DNA from: Nostoc sp. PCC 7524
GTDB taxonomy: Bacteria > Cyanobacteriota > Cyanobacteriia > Cyanobacteriales > Nostocaceae
Length of the DNA: 64,000 nt
Assembly (NCBI RefSeq): GCF_000316645.1
Contig: NC_019684.1
Location: 4,562,001 to 4,626,000, forward strand
Reading direction: 5' to 3'
Of the stretch, positions 8,576 through 16,906 are shown piece after piece. Numbering within the stretch: position 1 is the stretch's first letter; each line of letters opens with the position of its first letter. The translations under genes and the position numbers were made by a program. The notes under the pieces are model-generated. The model was not told where the DNA came from and made no database searches. It saw nothing but the letters and a program-made list of their open reading frames with translations.

Positions 8576-9811
8576 ATGCAGGTAGTCTACAATCGTTGTG
8601 CAGGACTAGATGTACACAAAAAGACGGTGGTAGCTTGTGTAATTACCCCGAAGTCTTCGTCCGGATGGCACAAGGAAATACGCACATTCACTACAATGAC
8701 TCAGGACTTGTTAAAACTTTCTGACTGGTTAACAAGTCACAATTGTACTCATGTAGCAATGGAGAGTACTGGAGAGTACTGGCGACCTGTATTTAATATC
8801 CTAGAAGGAAACTTTGAAGTTATGTTAGTTAATGCCCGTCATATAAAAGCGGTGCCAGGACGCAAAACAGACATCAAAGATTCGCAGTGGATTGCCGAAC
8901 TACTACAACATGGGTTGTTACGTGCGAGTTTTATTCCCCCTGTGGAGCAAAGAGATTTGCGCGATTTAACTCGTCATCGTAGCAATTTTATTCGCGAAAG
9001 AGTTAACTTAGTGAATCGAGTCCAAAAAGTGCTGGAAGCTGCTAATATCAAACTTGCCTCAGTTGCCAGTGACGTAATGGGTGTGTCAGGACGAGCAATG
9101 CTAGCTGCGATTGTTGAAGGTAGCGCTAGTCCTGAACTGATGGCGGACTTGGCAAAAGGAACCATGCGAAAAAAGCACGATTTACTGATTCAAGCACTTG
9201 AGGGTAGAGTTCGTCCTCATCAACGATTCATTCTTGCACAGCTACTGTGTCAAATTGATAGCATAGACGAAACAATTAAATGTTTTGACCAACAAATTGA
9301 GGAATATTGCCGCCCTTTCGACCAAGCGGTTGAGTTAGTTGACACCATACCTGGTGTTGCTCGTCGAACTGCTGAGATCATTGTCTCGGAAATTGGCACG
9401 GATATGAGTCGCTTCCCAAGTGCCGAACATTTGGCTGCTTGGGCTGGGGTTGCCCCTGGAAACTATGAAAGTGGCGGTAAGAAGCTTTGTGACGGCACTC
9501 GCAAAGGTAATCGAGTTTTACGAACTATTTTGGTTCAAGCTGCCCATGCTTTGGCTCGAACTAAAACTTACCTTGCTGCACAGTTTCGTCGTCTGTCGGC
9601 ACGACGCGGAAAAAAACGCGCTGCGGTTGCTGTTGCACATTCTATTTTAACGATCGCTTACCATCTCATATCACGTCAAGAACCTTATAAAGATTTAGGA
9701 GCTGATTATTTCGACAAACATCGACATGTAAGTGTCAAGAAACGTTTGATTAAACGCCTAGAAAAACTTGGTTATCAAGTTAGTGTTGAACCTGTTCCGG
9801 TCGCAATTTAA
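8576..9811 (+). CDS. IS110 family transposase (DEDD recombinase)
   Basis: 411 residues. The N-terminal RuvC-like DEDD domain starts CAGLDVHKKTVVACVITP and continues with AMESTGEYWRPV (catalytic Glu) and GRKTDIKDSQWIAELL (the DxxD pair). The C-terminal Transposase_20 domain is IPGVARRTAEIIVSEIG and WAGVAPGNYESGGK with the conserved serine and GNRVLRTILVQAAHA. The enzyme cuts and joins DNA guided by a bridge RNA in characterised IS110 members. The frame is complete with no internal stop, so the element may be active. The start ATG at 8576 is the only one that gives the full DEDD domain. Confidence 0.95.
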   Translation: MQVVYNRCAGLDVHKKTVVACVITPKSSSGWHKEIRTFTTMTQDLLKLSDWLTSHNCTHVAMESTGEYWRPVFNILEGNFEVMLVNARHIKAVPGRKTDIKDSQWIAELLQHGLLRASFIPPVEQRDLRDLTRHRSNFIRERVNLVNRVQKVLEAANIKLASVASDVMGVSGRAMLAAIVEGSASPELMADLAKGTMRKKHDLLIQALEGRVRPHQRFILAQLLCQIDSIDETIKCFDQQIEEYCRPFDQAVELVDTIPGVARRTAEIIVSEIGTDMSRFPSAEHLAAWAGVAPGNYESGGKKLCDGTRKGNRVLRTILVQAAHALARTKTYLAAQFRRLSARRGKKRAAVAVAHSILTIAYHLISRQEPYKDLGADYFDKHRHVSVKKRLIKRLEKLGYQVSVEPVPVAI

Positions 9812-10215
9812 ACCTGTAATCAATATTTTGTTTCGGCTGTGTCGCCATTCAACGACAATAGCCACATACTTTCTTTAGTTTTTTACCAAAGTTTGATTTT
9901 CAAGTCAGAAGGAAAAAGCAAAAATAATTCTTTCCTCTGCCAAAAGGGTTGCAAGCCCACGCCAGTTTGCTCAAGTCGGGAAACCCGCCCACACAACTGG
10001 CTCCTAAATTTATTGATGAACAAAGAGAAAAAATGTATTTTGAGCCGCGCAGCGCAAAAAATACAGCGTCCTGATTAAATCCCTTCAATTTATTGATGGA
10101 GATTACCTCCTGCCTCCTTAAGTAAATTCTGTCTAATGATTTATCGAAAAGATTTATGGAGTGGGGTTAAGTGTATATTGAGGTTTCATCGACTTACTAA
10201 CCAATCCCCGAAAAA
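9812..10215. other. IS110 3' flank and spacer
   Basis: No supportable gene. The stretch holds the 3' noncoding part of the IS element, a hairpin-forming Nostoc repeat at 9961-10001, two copies of a TTTATTGATG motif (about 10010 and 10090), and a CCTCCTGCCTCC repeat arm at 10106-10117. It ends 5' of sfsA. Confidence 0.5.
9961..10001. repeat. Palindromic interspersed repeat (GCCAGTT...AACTGGC)
   Basis: Outer arms GCCAGTT (9961-9967) and AACTGGC (9995-10001) enclose an inner GGG-AAA-CCC stem. Similar sequence is dispersed in Nostoc genomes from general knowledge. Here it lies in the 3' flank of the IS110 transposase. Confidence 0.6.
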
Positions 10216-10941
10216 ATGACTGATTGGCTCTACCGTTACCCACCCCTATATCCTGGTATTCTACTCAAACGCTACAAACGCTTTTTTGCTGATGTGCAAC
10301 TAGCTAGTGGGGAAGTAGTTACAGCCCATTGTCCCAATACTGGCCCCATGACTGGAGTATCAACCATTGGTAGTGCGGTACAACTTTCCAAAAGTGATAA
10401 CCCTAACCGTAAATTAGCTTATACTCTAGAACTAATTCAAGTAAACGATAACCAACCGACATGGGTAGGAGTGAACACAGCTTTACCCAACCGGATAGTA
10501 AAGTTAGCCTTAGCAAAACAGTTATTTCCAGAATTGAGTAACTACAGCCAAATTAAAAGCGAAGTAGTTTACGGACAAGATAAAAAAAGCCGGGTAGATT
10601 TCTTGTTGACAGGGAACGATACAGAACGCCCAATTTATTTAGAAGTAAAAAATACCACTTGGTGTGACGGCACATTAGCACTATTCCCCGACACCGAAAC
10701 CACCAGAGGGCAGAAACACCTACGAGAACTCATGGCATTATTACCCACAATGCGAGCAGTCATGCTGTACTTTATCAATCGTGGTGATTGTACCGAATTT
10801 GCCCCTGGCGATACTACTGATCCTATATATGGTAAATTATTGCGTGATGCGATCGCCCTAGGTTTAGAAGTCCTCCCCTGTCGCTTCGACATTTCCCCAG
10901 AAGGCATTCGTTATCTAGGTTTAGCCAAACTTAAAATTTAA
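10216..10941 (+). CDS. sfsA: SfsA, sugar fermentation stimulation protein homologue
   Basis: 241 residues matching SfsA over its length: YPPLYPGILLKRYKRFFADV at the N-terminus (OB-like part), HCPNTGPMTGV, then the nuclease-like core with KSRVDFLL and YLEVKNTTW, and DTETTRGQKHLREL. SfsA has a predicted DNA-binding and restriction-nuclease-like fold; in E. coli it was found through maltose metabolism, and its actual activity is unsettled. The ATG at 10216 gives a normal length. It precedes gluconokinase on the same strand by 47 bases, separated only by a short tandem repeat, so the two may be cotranscribed. Confidence 0.9.
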   Translation: MTDWLYRYPPLYPGILLKRYKRFFADVQLASGEVVTAHCPNTGPMTGVSTIGSAVQLSKSDNPNRKLAYTLELIQVNDNQPTWVGVNTALPNRIVKLALAKQLFPELSNYSQIKSEVVYGQDKKSRVDFLLTGNDTERPIYLEVKNTTWCDGTLALFPDTETTRGQKHLRELMALLPTMRAVMLYFINRGDCTEFAPGDTTDPIYGKLLRDAIALGLEVLPCRFDISPEGIRYLGLAKLKI

Positions 10942-10982
10942 CCTCAGCGTACCTCAGCGTTACCTCAGCGTACCTCCGCGTT
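10942..10982. repeat. Short tandem repeat between sfsA and gntK
   Basis: Four units of the form ACCTCAGCGT (the last with ACCTCCGCGT) fill the whole spacer between the two genes. Confidence 0.75.
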
Positions 10983-10988
10983 AAAAAA

Positions 10989-11471
10989 ATGATTATTCTT
11001 GTCATGGGCGTATCCGGTGCCGGCAAAAGCACCATTGCCCAACTCCTAGCCGATTCCTTGCACTGGGAATTTCAAGACGCAGATGATTTCCACTCACCAG
11101 AAAACATCGAGAAAATGCGCCAAGGAATCCCCCTAGATGATACCGATAGAATACCTTGGCTACAAGAAATCAGAAATGCGATCGCGCAATGGTTGCAAGA
11201 AAATAAAAATGTAGTGTTAGCCTGTTCCGCCCTCAAAGCCAGCTATCGCCATTTTCTCGTACTAGATAACAGAGTCAAAATAGTTTATCTCCAAGGCTCA
11301 TTTGACATCATTCAAAAACGCCTAAAAGAGCGACAAAACCACTTTATGACCGAAAAGCTCCTCAAAAGCCAATTCGATGCACTTGAGGAGCCTGATGACG
11401 CTGTATGCGTAGATGTTTCACAGCCATCTACAGATATTGTGCAAACCATTAAAACGGCTTTAGAACTTTAA
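10989..11471 (+). CDS. gntK: Gluconokinase (GntK/IdnK type)
   Basis: 160 residues. It phosphorylates D-gluconate to 6-phosphogluconate, feeding the oxidative pentose phosphate pathway. The P-loop MGVSGAGKST (residues 6-15) is followed by the substrate-binding ADDFHSPENIEKMRQGIPLDDTDRIPWL and ACSALKASYR, all hallmarks of the family, and by the lid arginines in QKRLKERQNHFM. The length is typical. It follows sfsA closely and precedes the hicAB module. In a heterocyst former the oxidative pentose phosphate pathway supplies reductant for nitrogen fixation, but nothing here shows cell-type regulation. Confidence 0.9.
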   Translation: MIILVMGVSGAGKSTIAQLLADSLHWEFQDADDFHSPENIEKMRQGIPLDDTDRIPWLQEIRNAIAQWLQENKNVVLACSALKASYRHFLVLDNRVKIVYLQGSFDIIQKRLKERQNHFMTEKLLKSQFDALEEPDDAVCVDVSQPSTDIVQTIKTALEL

Positions 11472-11500
11472 GTGAGTCTATCAGGGAAATGTGCTAAGTA

Positions 11501-11523
11501 ATAGTATCATGTAGTGATACTAT
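11501..11523. promoter_or_regulatory. Palindromic operator upstream of hicAB
   Basis: Perfect 9-base arms ATAGTATCA (11501-11509) and TGATACTAT (11515-11523) around a 5-base spacer end three bases before the hicA ATG. A TATAAT-like sequence overlaps the right arm and the start codon. This is the expected place for autorepression by the HicB antitoxin; binding is inferred. Confidence 0.7.
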
Positions 11524-11526
11524 ATA

Positions 11527-11823
11527 ATGGAACTTAACAGTAAACATCAAAAAACACTTGATGACATTTTTGAAAATCCTGTTAGATCAAATATCGCTTG
11601 GAGTGATATTGAGTCTATGCTGGTTGCCCTTGGTGCAGAAGTGTCAGAAGGAAAGGGGTCAAGAGTAAGAATAGCTCTTAATGGTGTCAGGGCGACTTTT
11701 CACAGACCACACCCAGAAAAAGAAACTGATAAAGGTGCGGTTAAGTCGATGCGGCGATTCTTAACAGAAGCCAATGTTAAAGAATACAAGCACACAGGAG
11801 GACTCAACGACAATGAAATATAA
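11527..11823 (+). CDS. hicA: HicA-type toxin
   Basis: 98 residues. HicA toxins are small double-stranded-RNA-binding-fold mRNA interferases. The core is IAWSDIESMLVALGAEVSEG followed by KGSRVRIALNGVRATFHRPHP, where the usual catalytic histidine region (GSHxxF) is read as GSRVRIAL with the histidines slightly later in FHRPHP, as in the HicA subgroup that starts with LNSKHQKTL. The hicB start codon lies inside its 3' end (11-base overlap), implying translational coupling. The palindrome immediately upstream leaves no room for a normal ribosome site, so the message may be nearly leaderless. Confidence 0.85.
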   Translation: MELNSKHQKTLDDIFENPVRSNIAWSDIESMLVALGAEVSEGKGSRVRIALNGVRATFHRPHPEKETDKGAVKSMRRFLTEANVKEYKHTGGLNDNEI

Positions 11824-12133
11824 AGGATATGAAGCAGTCGTTGAATTTGATGATGAAGCTGAAATTTTTCATGGCGAAGTAATTAATATTCGAGATGTAA
11901 TTACATTTCAAGGCGACAGCGTAAAAGAATTAAAGCAAGCCTTTTACGACTCAGTTGATGATTATTTAGAATTTTGTAAAGAACGTGGCGAAGAACCTGA
12001 AAAGCCATTTTCAGGTAAATTCATGCTCAGAATTAACCCTGAGTTACATAAAACAATCGCCATCAAAGCCAAGAAAGAAGGCCAAAGTCTTAATTCTTGG
12101 ATAGAGAAATGCTTGAGTAGGTATGCGAGCTAA
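11813..12133 (+). CDS. hicB: HicB-type antitoxin
   Basis: 106 residues from the ATG at 11813. A longer frame from 11774 exists but would lie deeper within hicA. The N-terminal half is the partial RNase-H-like HicB fold (MKYKGYEAVVEFDDEAEIFHGEV and FQGDSVKELKQAFYDSVDDYL). The C-terminal half is a ribbon-helix-helix DNA-binding domain (GKFMLRINPELHKTIAIKAKKEGQSLNSWIEKCL), which would bind the 11501-11523 palindrome. The toxin-first order is usual for hicAB. Confidence 0.88.
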   Translation: MKYKGYEAVVEFDDEAEIFHGEVINIRDVITFQGDSVKELKQAFYDSVDDYLEFCKERGEEPEKPFSGKFMLRINPELHKTIAIKAKKEGQSLNSWIEKCLSRYAS

Positions 12134-12239
12134 TAGTAAGTTGCGTTTTACAAGAATAGTCAGAATTTATGCCATTTTCCAGTGAGGAGTATCAGCCAAT
12201 TGTAGCCGATACTCCTACACAGTGTATTACCGCCTAAAT

Positions 12240-13211
12240 TTAATGGGAAGCGAGAAAAGATTCAACTTCAGCTGGGGTAGGTTGAGAAGCGATCGCACCT
12301 GGTTTAATGGTAGTTAACGCCCCTACTGCACAAGCATAGGTAATAATCCTTTTGGCAGTGTCGGCATCATTCAAGCTGTGAATACCATGTTTACTGAGTT
12401 GGTGGATGAACCCTGCTAAAAAGCTGTCTCCTGCACCGGTGGTATCAGCCACTGAAACATTAAAAGCAGGTAACTTACCCTCATTCTCACCTAAGCAATA
12501 GGCACAGCCGTTTTCACCATCTGTCACCAACACCCCTTCAATCGAACCTAAACGGTAAGTGATAGCACCGGGGTCTGCGGTATCAAATAACCATTCTGCC
12601 TCTTCTTTCGAGAGTTTGAGAAAATCAACCCGCTTAAATATTTCCTGAATTTTTTGCCGTGCGATGTTTTCATCTTGCCAAAAAACAGGTCGCCAGTTGA
12701 CATCTAGCACAATTTTCAAATCATACTGTTCTGCCAATTCCAGAGCGCGATGAGTCGCTTTTTCACTGTCGGGGTAGGCTAATTCCAAAGTCCCCAAAAC
12801 CAGAAAATCTGCATCTTGAAACAGCAACTCTGGTAATTGCTTGGTTTGCAGATGAGTATCAGCAAACTCAGAAGTATCATACTGCCCAAAGCCAGCAAAA
12901 TTGCGATCGCCTGCCAAATCCCGCACTACATAAACTTGCCGCGTTGGCGCAGTAGGATGACGTTGTACACCCGTTGTATCTACACCTACTTCTTGTAATA
13001 GCTTAACCAGCTGATTGCCTGGTTCATCTTCCCCCACCGCGCCAATAAACCCGGCGGGAGTCCCCAACTTCACCAAAGCACAAGCAACATTAGCTGGTGC
13101 GCCTCCTGGGTAGGGAGTCCAAGACTTCACCTCTTCCAACTTTAGCCCTAACTGGTCAGCTAAACAATCAAATAAAATTTCACCGAGACACAAAACACGG
13201 GGATTACTCAT
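12240..13211 (-). CDS. PfkB family carbohydrate kinase, probable fructokinase
   Basis: 323 residues. The ribokinase/PfkB fold is shown by the N-terminal CLGEILFDCLAD, the PGGAPANVACALVKLG substrate signature, and the C-terminal DTTGAGDSFLAGF with the catalytic aspartate and anion hole. The sequence pattern fits ATP-dependent fructokinases, which make fructose 6-phosphate after sucrose cleavage by invertase; other PfkB sugar kinases cannot be excluded from sequence alone. It is transcribed alone, convergent with hicAB. Confidence 0.85.
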   Translation of the reverse strand: MSNPRVLCLGEILFDCLADQLGLKLEEVKSWTPYPGGAPANVACALVKLGTPAGFIGAVGEDEPGNQLVKLLQEVGVDTTGVQRHPTAPTRQVYVVRDLAGDRNFAGFGQYDTSEFADTHLQTKQLPELLFQDADFLVLGTLELAYPDSEKATHRALELAEQYDLKIVLDVNWRPVFWQDENIARQKIQEIFKRVDFLKLSKEEAEWLFDTADPGAITYRLGSIEGVLVTDGENGCAYCLGENEGKLPAFNVSVADTTGAGDSFLAGFIHQLSKHGIHSLNDADTAKRIITYACAVGALTTIKPGAIASQPTPAEVESFLASH

Positions 13212-13576
13212 CTCATTTTTAGTCTTTCAGAGGGATGCTCATCCCATTTTAAATTTTTGCCTTGGGATTAGTAATCTAAAATTTCCCTATCACCCATCTT
13301 GAACAACAATTACATAGGAATTTTTGCTACACACCATCAGCTACAGAAGCTGATTTTCTACGTGTTATTTCTTTCCGAGTTTAAGTATATTCACTGGGTA
13401 TGTAAAACTATATAATACCTAAAGCTTAAAATTAACCAAATTACTCTCAACTCATCAAAGAAAAAAAATATTGTCAATCGTATTGCAGGTAACACTTGAA
13501 ATCCCTATAGACAGAAGAATCTTTGTAGAATTAAGAAAGTGATAAGTACATATACCAACGGAGGAGAAAAGAACTC
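13212..13576. other. Spacer between fructokinase and PedR-like gene
   Basis: AT-rich divergent promoter region of about 365 bases. A GAGGAG ribosome site at 13561-13566 precedes the pedR-like ATG by ten bases. A plausible AT-rich promoter stretch TATATAATACC lies near 13409. No other structure was seen. Confidence 0.4.
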
Positions 13577-13840
13577 ATGGCTGGTGGCGAGTCTCAGACC
13601 CCTGTTAGTCTGTCAGACAGAGAACTGCAAATTATCGACTTAGTGGCCGCTGGCTTAACTAACCAAGAAATTGCAGCGAAACTGGAAATTAGCAAGCGCA
13701 CCGTTGATAACCACATCAGCAACATTCTCGACAAGACCAGAACGGAAAACCGCGTTGCTCTTGTTCGCTGGGCTTTACAGTGGGGTAAAGTCTGCTTGAA
13801 TGATGTTAATTGTTGTCCTCTACCCAACCAGAACGAATAA
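13577..13840 (+). CDS. pedR: PedR-like small LuxR-type regulator
   Basis: 87 residues, almost only a LuxR/FixJ helix-turn-helix: LSDRELQIIDLVAAGLTNQEIA then LEISKRTVDNHISNILDKT and VALVRWALQWG. There is no receiver domain. This size and architecture match PedR (Ssl0564 of Synechocystis), which responds to photosynthetic electron transport through thioredoxin-dependent disulfide switching near its C-terminus. Cysteines 73, 79 and 80 here sit in the corresponding tail. The assignment is by size, domain and cysteine position; other orphan LuxR-like proteins exist in cyanobacteria. Confidence 0.75.
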   Translation: MAGGESQTPVSLSDRELQIIDLVAAGLTNQEIAAKLEISKRTVDNHISNILDKTRTENRVALVRWALQWGKVCLNDVNCCPLPNQNE

Positions 13841-14314
13841 ACCCTTTGCCAACGCGATTTCGCGCATCCCGCATCGTGATTAGTTTTTTCTGGTATGCAA
13901 CACAAAACGGCTAATTTTGACGGTTTACTCATTGTTTACTCCTCACGCTTTTTTCATGGTGAACCTCTAGCGCAAATCTTACACGCGTCAAAATCAAGCA
14001 GAACGTAACTCTTGGCTGTTTAGTTATTGTGGGTCGCTATTTCCCCCGTTGATACAGTTTCTCCAAAACTGTATCAACAGTAAATTTCACAGAAGACGCG
14101 AAGGAGCTGATCCCTCAAAGGGGTGGTAGAACTCTCCTAACGCTGTTTTGGGTATAGGGTATGGGGAAGAAATACCATGCCCTATTCCCAGCCCACATCC
14201 TAAATTTCTTTTGTCTGTATTTCAATAAACAAAAATTAGCAACAATCCGTTGCCTCAAGCGTTACATTGGTAGGAAATCTCTATTGCTCCATCAGCTTGG
14301 AGAGCAGTGTTTCT
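13841..14314. other. Spacer with a strong hairpin
   Basis: No gene is supported. The main structure is the 13-base perfect hairpin at 14048-14078. The remainder contains HIP-like CGCGATTTCGCG near 13852 and no other recognisable site. An in-frame upstream extension of the next gene to 14267 lacks family features. Confidence 0.4.
14048..14078. terminator. Hairpin downstream of pedR-like gene
   Basis: Arms GTTGATACAGTTT (14048-14060) and AAACTGTATCAAC (14066-14078) pair perfectly around a 5-base loop. There is no following T-run, so it may be an RNA stability element, a factor-binding palindrome or a weak terminator. Confidence 0.5.
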
Positions 14315-14977
14315 ATGAATACTTCTACTTCTTTTATTGATAACTCGTCTCCCTTTAATTTTTTTAATTTCGACTTGACAACACCCCAATCCACACAAGA
14401 TGCTGATTTACTTAAGCAGCTATCTTTTGTACCTGGGTTGAAAGAAATTTTGATGCTGCGGCAAGTTCACGCCCTCGAACACGCTACTGTTTGGGTTTTG
14501 AGCGAAACTAGAAATACTCAATCTGCCACAGTTAGACCAAGCAAAATTCAAGTTGATAATGAATTACTGGGTGGCTTATCTACAGACCAAGGATTTTACC
14601 TCTATGGTGAAGTGAATATCAGTGATTTGCGCCGAGCTGTTAACCTGGCTTTACACCGCCTGACTCATGGTGAATGGGATTTAGCTGTACACCCCCGTTG
14701 CGGCACAAATTTATCAGTGGCCATGTTGTTGACGGCGGGAATGGCAGTAGGCGTGACGATGATGTTACCATTCCGCCCGATTGAGCAATTAATAGGCTTG
14801 GGATTAGCCGCCACCACCGCAGCTGAAATAGCCCCAGATTTAGGTTCGATCGCACAGCGATATGTTACTACTGCTATTCCTTTTAACCTAGCAGTGGAAA
14901 ATATCACTATTTCCCGTGATGTTTGGGGTCGTCAGGGGCATTTTGTCAAGGTAAACTGGCGAGAAAATCATTCGTAA
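14315..14977 (+). CDS. DUF6391 family protein
   Basis: 220 residues from the ATG at 14315; an earlier in-frame start at 14267 adds unconserved sequence. The motif LRQVHALEHATVWVLSE (about 46-62) is the signature of this cyanobacterial family, and HGEWDLAVHPRCGTNLS follows at about 117-133. Two hydrophobic helices (about 134-176) suggest membrane association. HALEHATV resembles a metal-binding helix, but no activity is known. The glycosyltransferase gene begins seven bases downstream, so the two are probably cotranscribed. Confidence 0.75.
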   Translation: MNTSTSFIDNSSPFNFFNFDLTTPQSTQDADLLKQLSFVPGLKEILMLRQVHALEHATVWVLSETRNTQSATVRPSKIQVDNELLGGLSTDQGFYLYGEVNISDLRRAVNLALHRLTHGEWDLAVHPRCGTNLSVAMLLTAGMAVGVTMMLPFRPIEQLIGLGLAATTAAEIAPDLGSIAQRYVTTAIPFNLAVENITISRDVWGRQGHFVKVNWRENHS

Positions 14978-14983
14978 TTAATC

Positions 14984-15985
14984 ATGCGAAAACTTTACTT
15001 TTTAGTGCCAGGAACTGGTGGCAAATTTGCTTGTGGTGGTTTATGGGCTGAGTTAAAGGCGTTTAAATTGGCTCAACAAGTTTGTCATGCAGATGTGGTT
15101 ACATATAAACAACGGGAAACAGATAAATCCTTTTTAGATGACTTACTGCAAAAACCAAATTTAGATGATGCTATTTTTGTGATTAGCTGGGGATTTGATA
15201 TAGCTAAATTAGCGGTCAAACTCCAATCATATAATGTTGTTTATCATGCTCATAGCGCGGGTTATAAATTCCATTTACCTGCCAGTATTCCCATCATTAC
15301 AGTCAGTCGCAACACAATGGGTTATTGGGGTCAAAAATCTCCCAACTCCTTGATTTATTATTTACCTAATGAAATTAGTCCCGATTTTAGGAATTTACAT
15401 CTAGAACGAGATATTGATGTTTTAGTCCAGGCAAGAAAATCTTCTGATTATTTATTAAAACAATTAATCCCCGCTTTGCAGCAAAGATGTAAAGTAGAGG
15501 TGGTTAACTCCTATGTTGAGGATTTACCTGGATTATTTAATCGAGCCAAAGTTTATCTGTATGACTCTGCGGAATATTGGGCGCAGCAGAATGTCAGCGA
15601 GGGTTTTGGGTTGCAACCAATGGAAGCTATGGCTTGTGGTTGTCAGGTGTTTTCTAGTGTCAACGGCGGACTTTCCGATTACTTAGATCCTGGATTTAAT
15701 TGTTATAAAATTGCCGGTTATTCCCAGGAATATGATGTGCAAAGGATTTTGAAGGTGATAGACTCTACCATATCACCTAGTTTATCGGAAGATTTCTTTG
15801 CTGAGTATCGCTCTGAAAATATTATTAAGCGTCTAGGAATAATTCTGGCAGAATTAAACGAGTTTTTTGACCACAAACAGCATCATCCGGGTAATATTTC
15901 CAGTTTGACAAGAGGGCGTTTATTGCAGTTATTTATACAGAAAATTAATAGTAAATTTCGCAAGAAATACTTTCAGGGTTTGTAG
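14984..15985 (+). CDS. Glycosyltransferase, GT4-like
   Basis: 333 residues. The N-terminus MRKLYFLVPGTGGKFACGGLW has the glycine-rich loop of GT-B enzymes. The C-terminal half has the donor-site E-x7-E motif in EGFGLQPMEAMACGC followed by FSSVNGGLSDYLDPG, typical of GT4 retaining transferases. The protein is slightly short for GT4, and the acceptor cannot be deduced. It sits seven bases behind the DUF6391 gene. Confidence 0.8.
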   Translation: MRKLYFLVPGTGGKFACGGLWAELKAFKLAQQVCHADVVTYKQRETDKSFLDDLLQKPNLDDAIFVISWGFDIAKLAVKLQSYNVVYHAHSAGYKFHLPASIPIITVSRNTMGYWGQKSPNSLIYYLPNEISPDFRNLHLERDIDVLVQARKSSDYLLKQLIPALQQRCKVEVVNSYVEDLPGLFNRAKVYLYDSAEYWAQQNVSEGFGLQPMEAMACGCQVFSSVNGGLSDYLDPGFNCYKIAGYSQEYDVQRILKVIDSTISPSLSEDFFAEYRSENIIKRLGIILAELNEFFDHKQHHPGNISSLTRGRLLQLFIQKINSKFRKKYFQGL

Positions 15986-16026
15986 TGCGGTATTAAGAGA
16001 CTAGCAGATAAAAGAATATCCAAAAT

Positions 16027-16091
16027 GTAGGGTGCGTCAGTATGAATAATTTCTTGGTTTAGTTAGGTTTTATCGCACTGACGCACCCTAC
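16027..16091. repeat. 65-bp inverted-repeat element
   Basis: Perfect 15-base arms GTAGGGTGCGTCAGT (16027-16041) and ACTGACGCACCCTAC (16077-16091) flank a 35-base AT-rich core. It looks like a small MITE or palindromic repeat between the convergent glycosyltransferase and azoreductase genes. Confidence 0.8.
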
Positions 16092-16145
16092 TAACTTGTT
16101 AACTTGAGATAATTTTACAGAGGGCTAAAGCCCTTACTACAAACT

Positions 16146-16769
16146 TTACCAGTTGGCGACAGCTTGCGCGATCGCTTCCTTAGCTGCGGTTAACGATTTT
16201 TGACGTGCATCGTCACCCATATTGAGGTTCTCAGCGTGGATAAAGGTAATATCTGTCAGTCCGATAAAACCTAAAATAGCGCGAAGATAGGGTTCTTGAT
16301 AATCGTAAGCAGCCGCAGGGGTTCCTGGAGAAAAAGCACCACCACGAGAGGTAATAATTAATACTTTCTTATTGCTATCTACTAGACCTTTATAGCCATT
16401 CTCATCAACTGTAAAGGTACGTCCGACGCGCACAATTTGGTCGATGTAAGCTTTGAAAGTTGAGGGGATATTTAAATTATACATCGGTACGCCAAAAACA
16501 TAGCGATCGGCGGCGAGAAATTCATCAATTAAGTTATCTGACAACTTAATTACTTCATTCAGTTCTGGTGTACGTGCATCTGGGGGCGAAAAAGCAGCAG
16601 CAATCCAAGATTCATCAACATGGGGAACAGGATTATGACCTAAATCCCGGTAAGTGACGATATCGCCAGGATGAGTATCTTTCCAAGTTGTAATAAATTC
16701 ATAGGAGAGGGCGCGGGAAATCGAACGTTCACCACGAGGGCTAGTATCAATGTGCAGGATATTCGCCAT
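16146..16769 (-). CDS. azoR: FMN-dependent NADH:quinone/azo reductase
   Basis: 207 residues from the second ATG (MANILHIDTSPRGERS). The flavodoxin-like fold is recognisable by the phosphate loop in TSPRGERSISR, the FMN-contacting PMYNLNIPSTFKAYIDQIVR, and TSRGGAFSPGT. These enzymes reduce quinones by two electrons and azo dyes in vitro and protect against electrophile or quinone stress. The divergent neighbour 137 bases away is an HxlR-type regulator with a near-N-terminal cysteine, as in the YodB/azoR1 arrangement of Bacillus, suggesting redox-responsive control. The upstream ATG at 16784 adds five residues. Confidence 0.9.
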   Translation of the reverse strand: MANILHIDTSPRGERSISRALSYEFITTWKDTHPGDIVTYRDLGHNPVPHVDESWIAAAFSPPDARTPELNEVIKLSDNLIDEFLAADRYVFGVPMYNLNIPSTFKAYIDQIVRVGRTFTVDENGYKGLVDSNKKVLIITSRGGAFSPGTPAAAYDYQEPYLRAILGFIGLTDITFIHAENLNMGDDARQKSLTAAKEAIAQAVANW

Positions 16770-16880
16770 AAAAAAATTCCCCAAATACAGGCATACAAAA
16801 CAAATTTATGGTCAAGTAAAAAACACTTGCCGAATAGACTTTAAACTATGTAAAGTTAATATGAAAAGTACGCACTTAAA

Positions 16881-16904
16881 AGTAAGGTACTTACTAAAAA
16901 GTAA
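16881..16904. promoter_or_regulatory. Candidate HxlR-type operator between azoR and its regulator
   Basis: Two overlapping palindromes just before the regulator ATG: AGTAAG-GTA-CTTACT (16881-16895) and TTACT-AAAA-AGTAA (16891-16904). A further AAGTAC at 16866 pairs with GTACTT at 16887. TACTT-type repeats fit the MarR/HxlR class of regulators; binding by this regulator is inference. Confidence 0.6.
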
Positions 16905-16906
16905 CT

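Larger units (their letters stand above)
8322..10105 (+). mobile_element. IS110 family insertion sequence (approximate limits)
   Basis: One transposase gene with about 250 bases of noncoding DNA upstream and about 290 downstream, flanked by two opposite arms of a heptamer repeat. IS110 elements lack long terminal inverted repeats, so the exact ends cannot be read by eye; these limits are the inner edges of the repeat arms and may be too wide, because the downstream part contains a Nostoc palindrome (9961-10001) that may belong to the host repeat. Confidence 0.6.

Noticed and set aside
13594..13932. 112-residue reverse-strand frame over pedR
   Set aside because: It shadows the LuxR-type gene and has no recognisable protein features.
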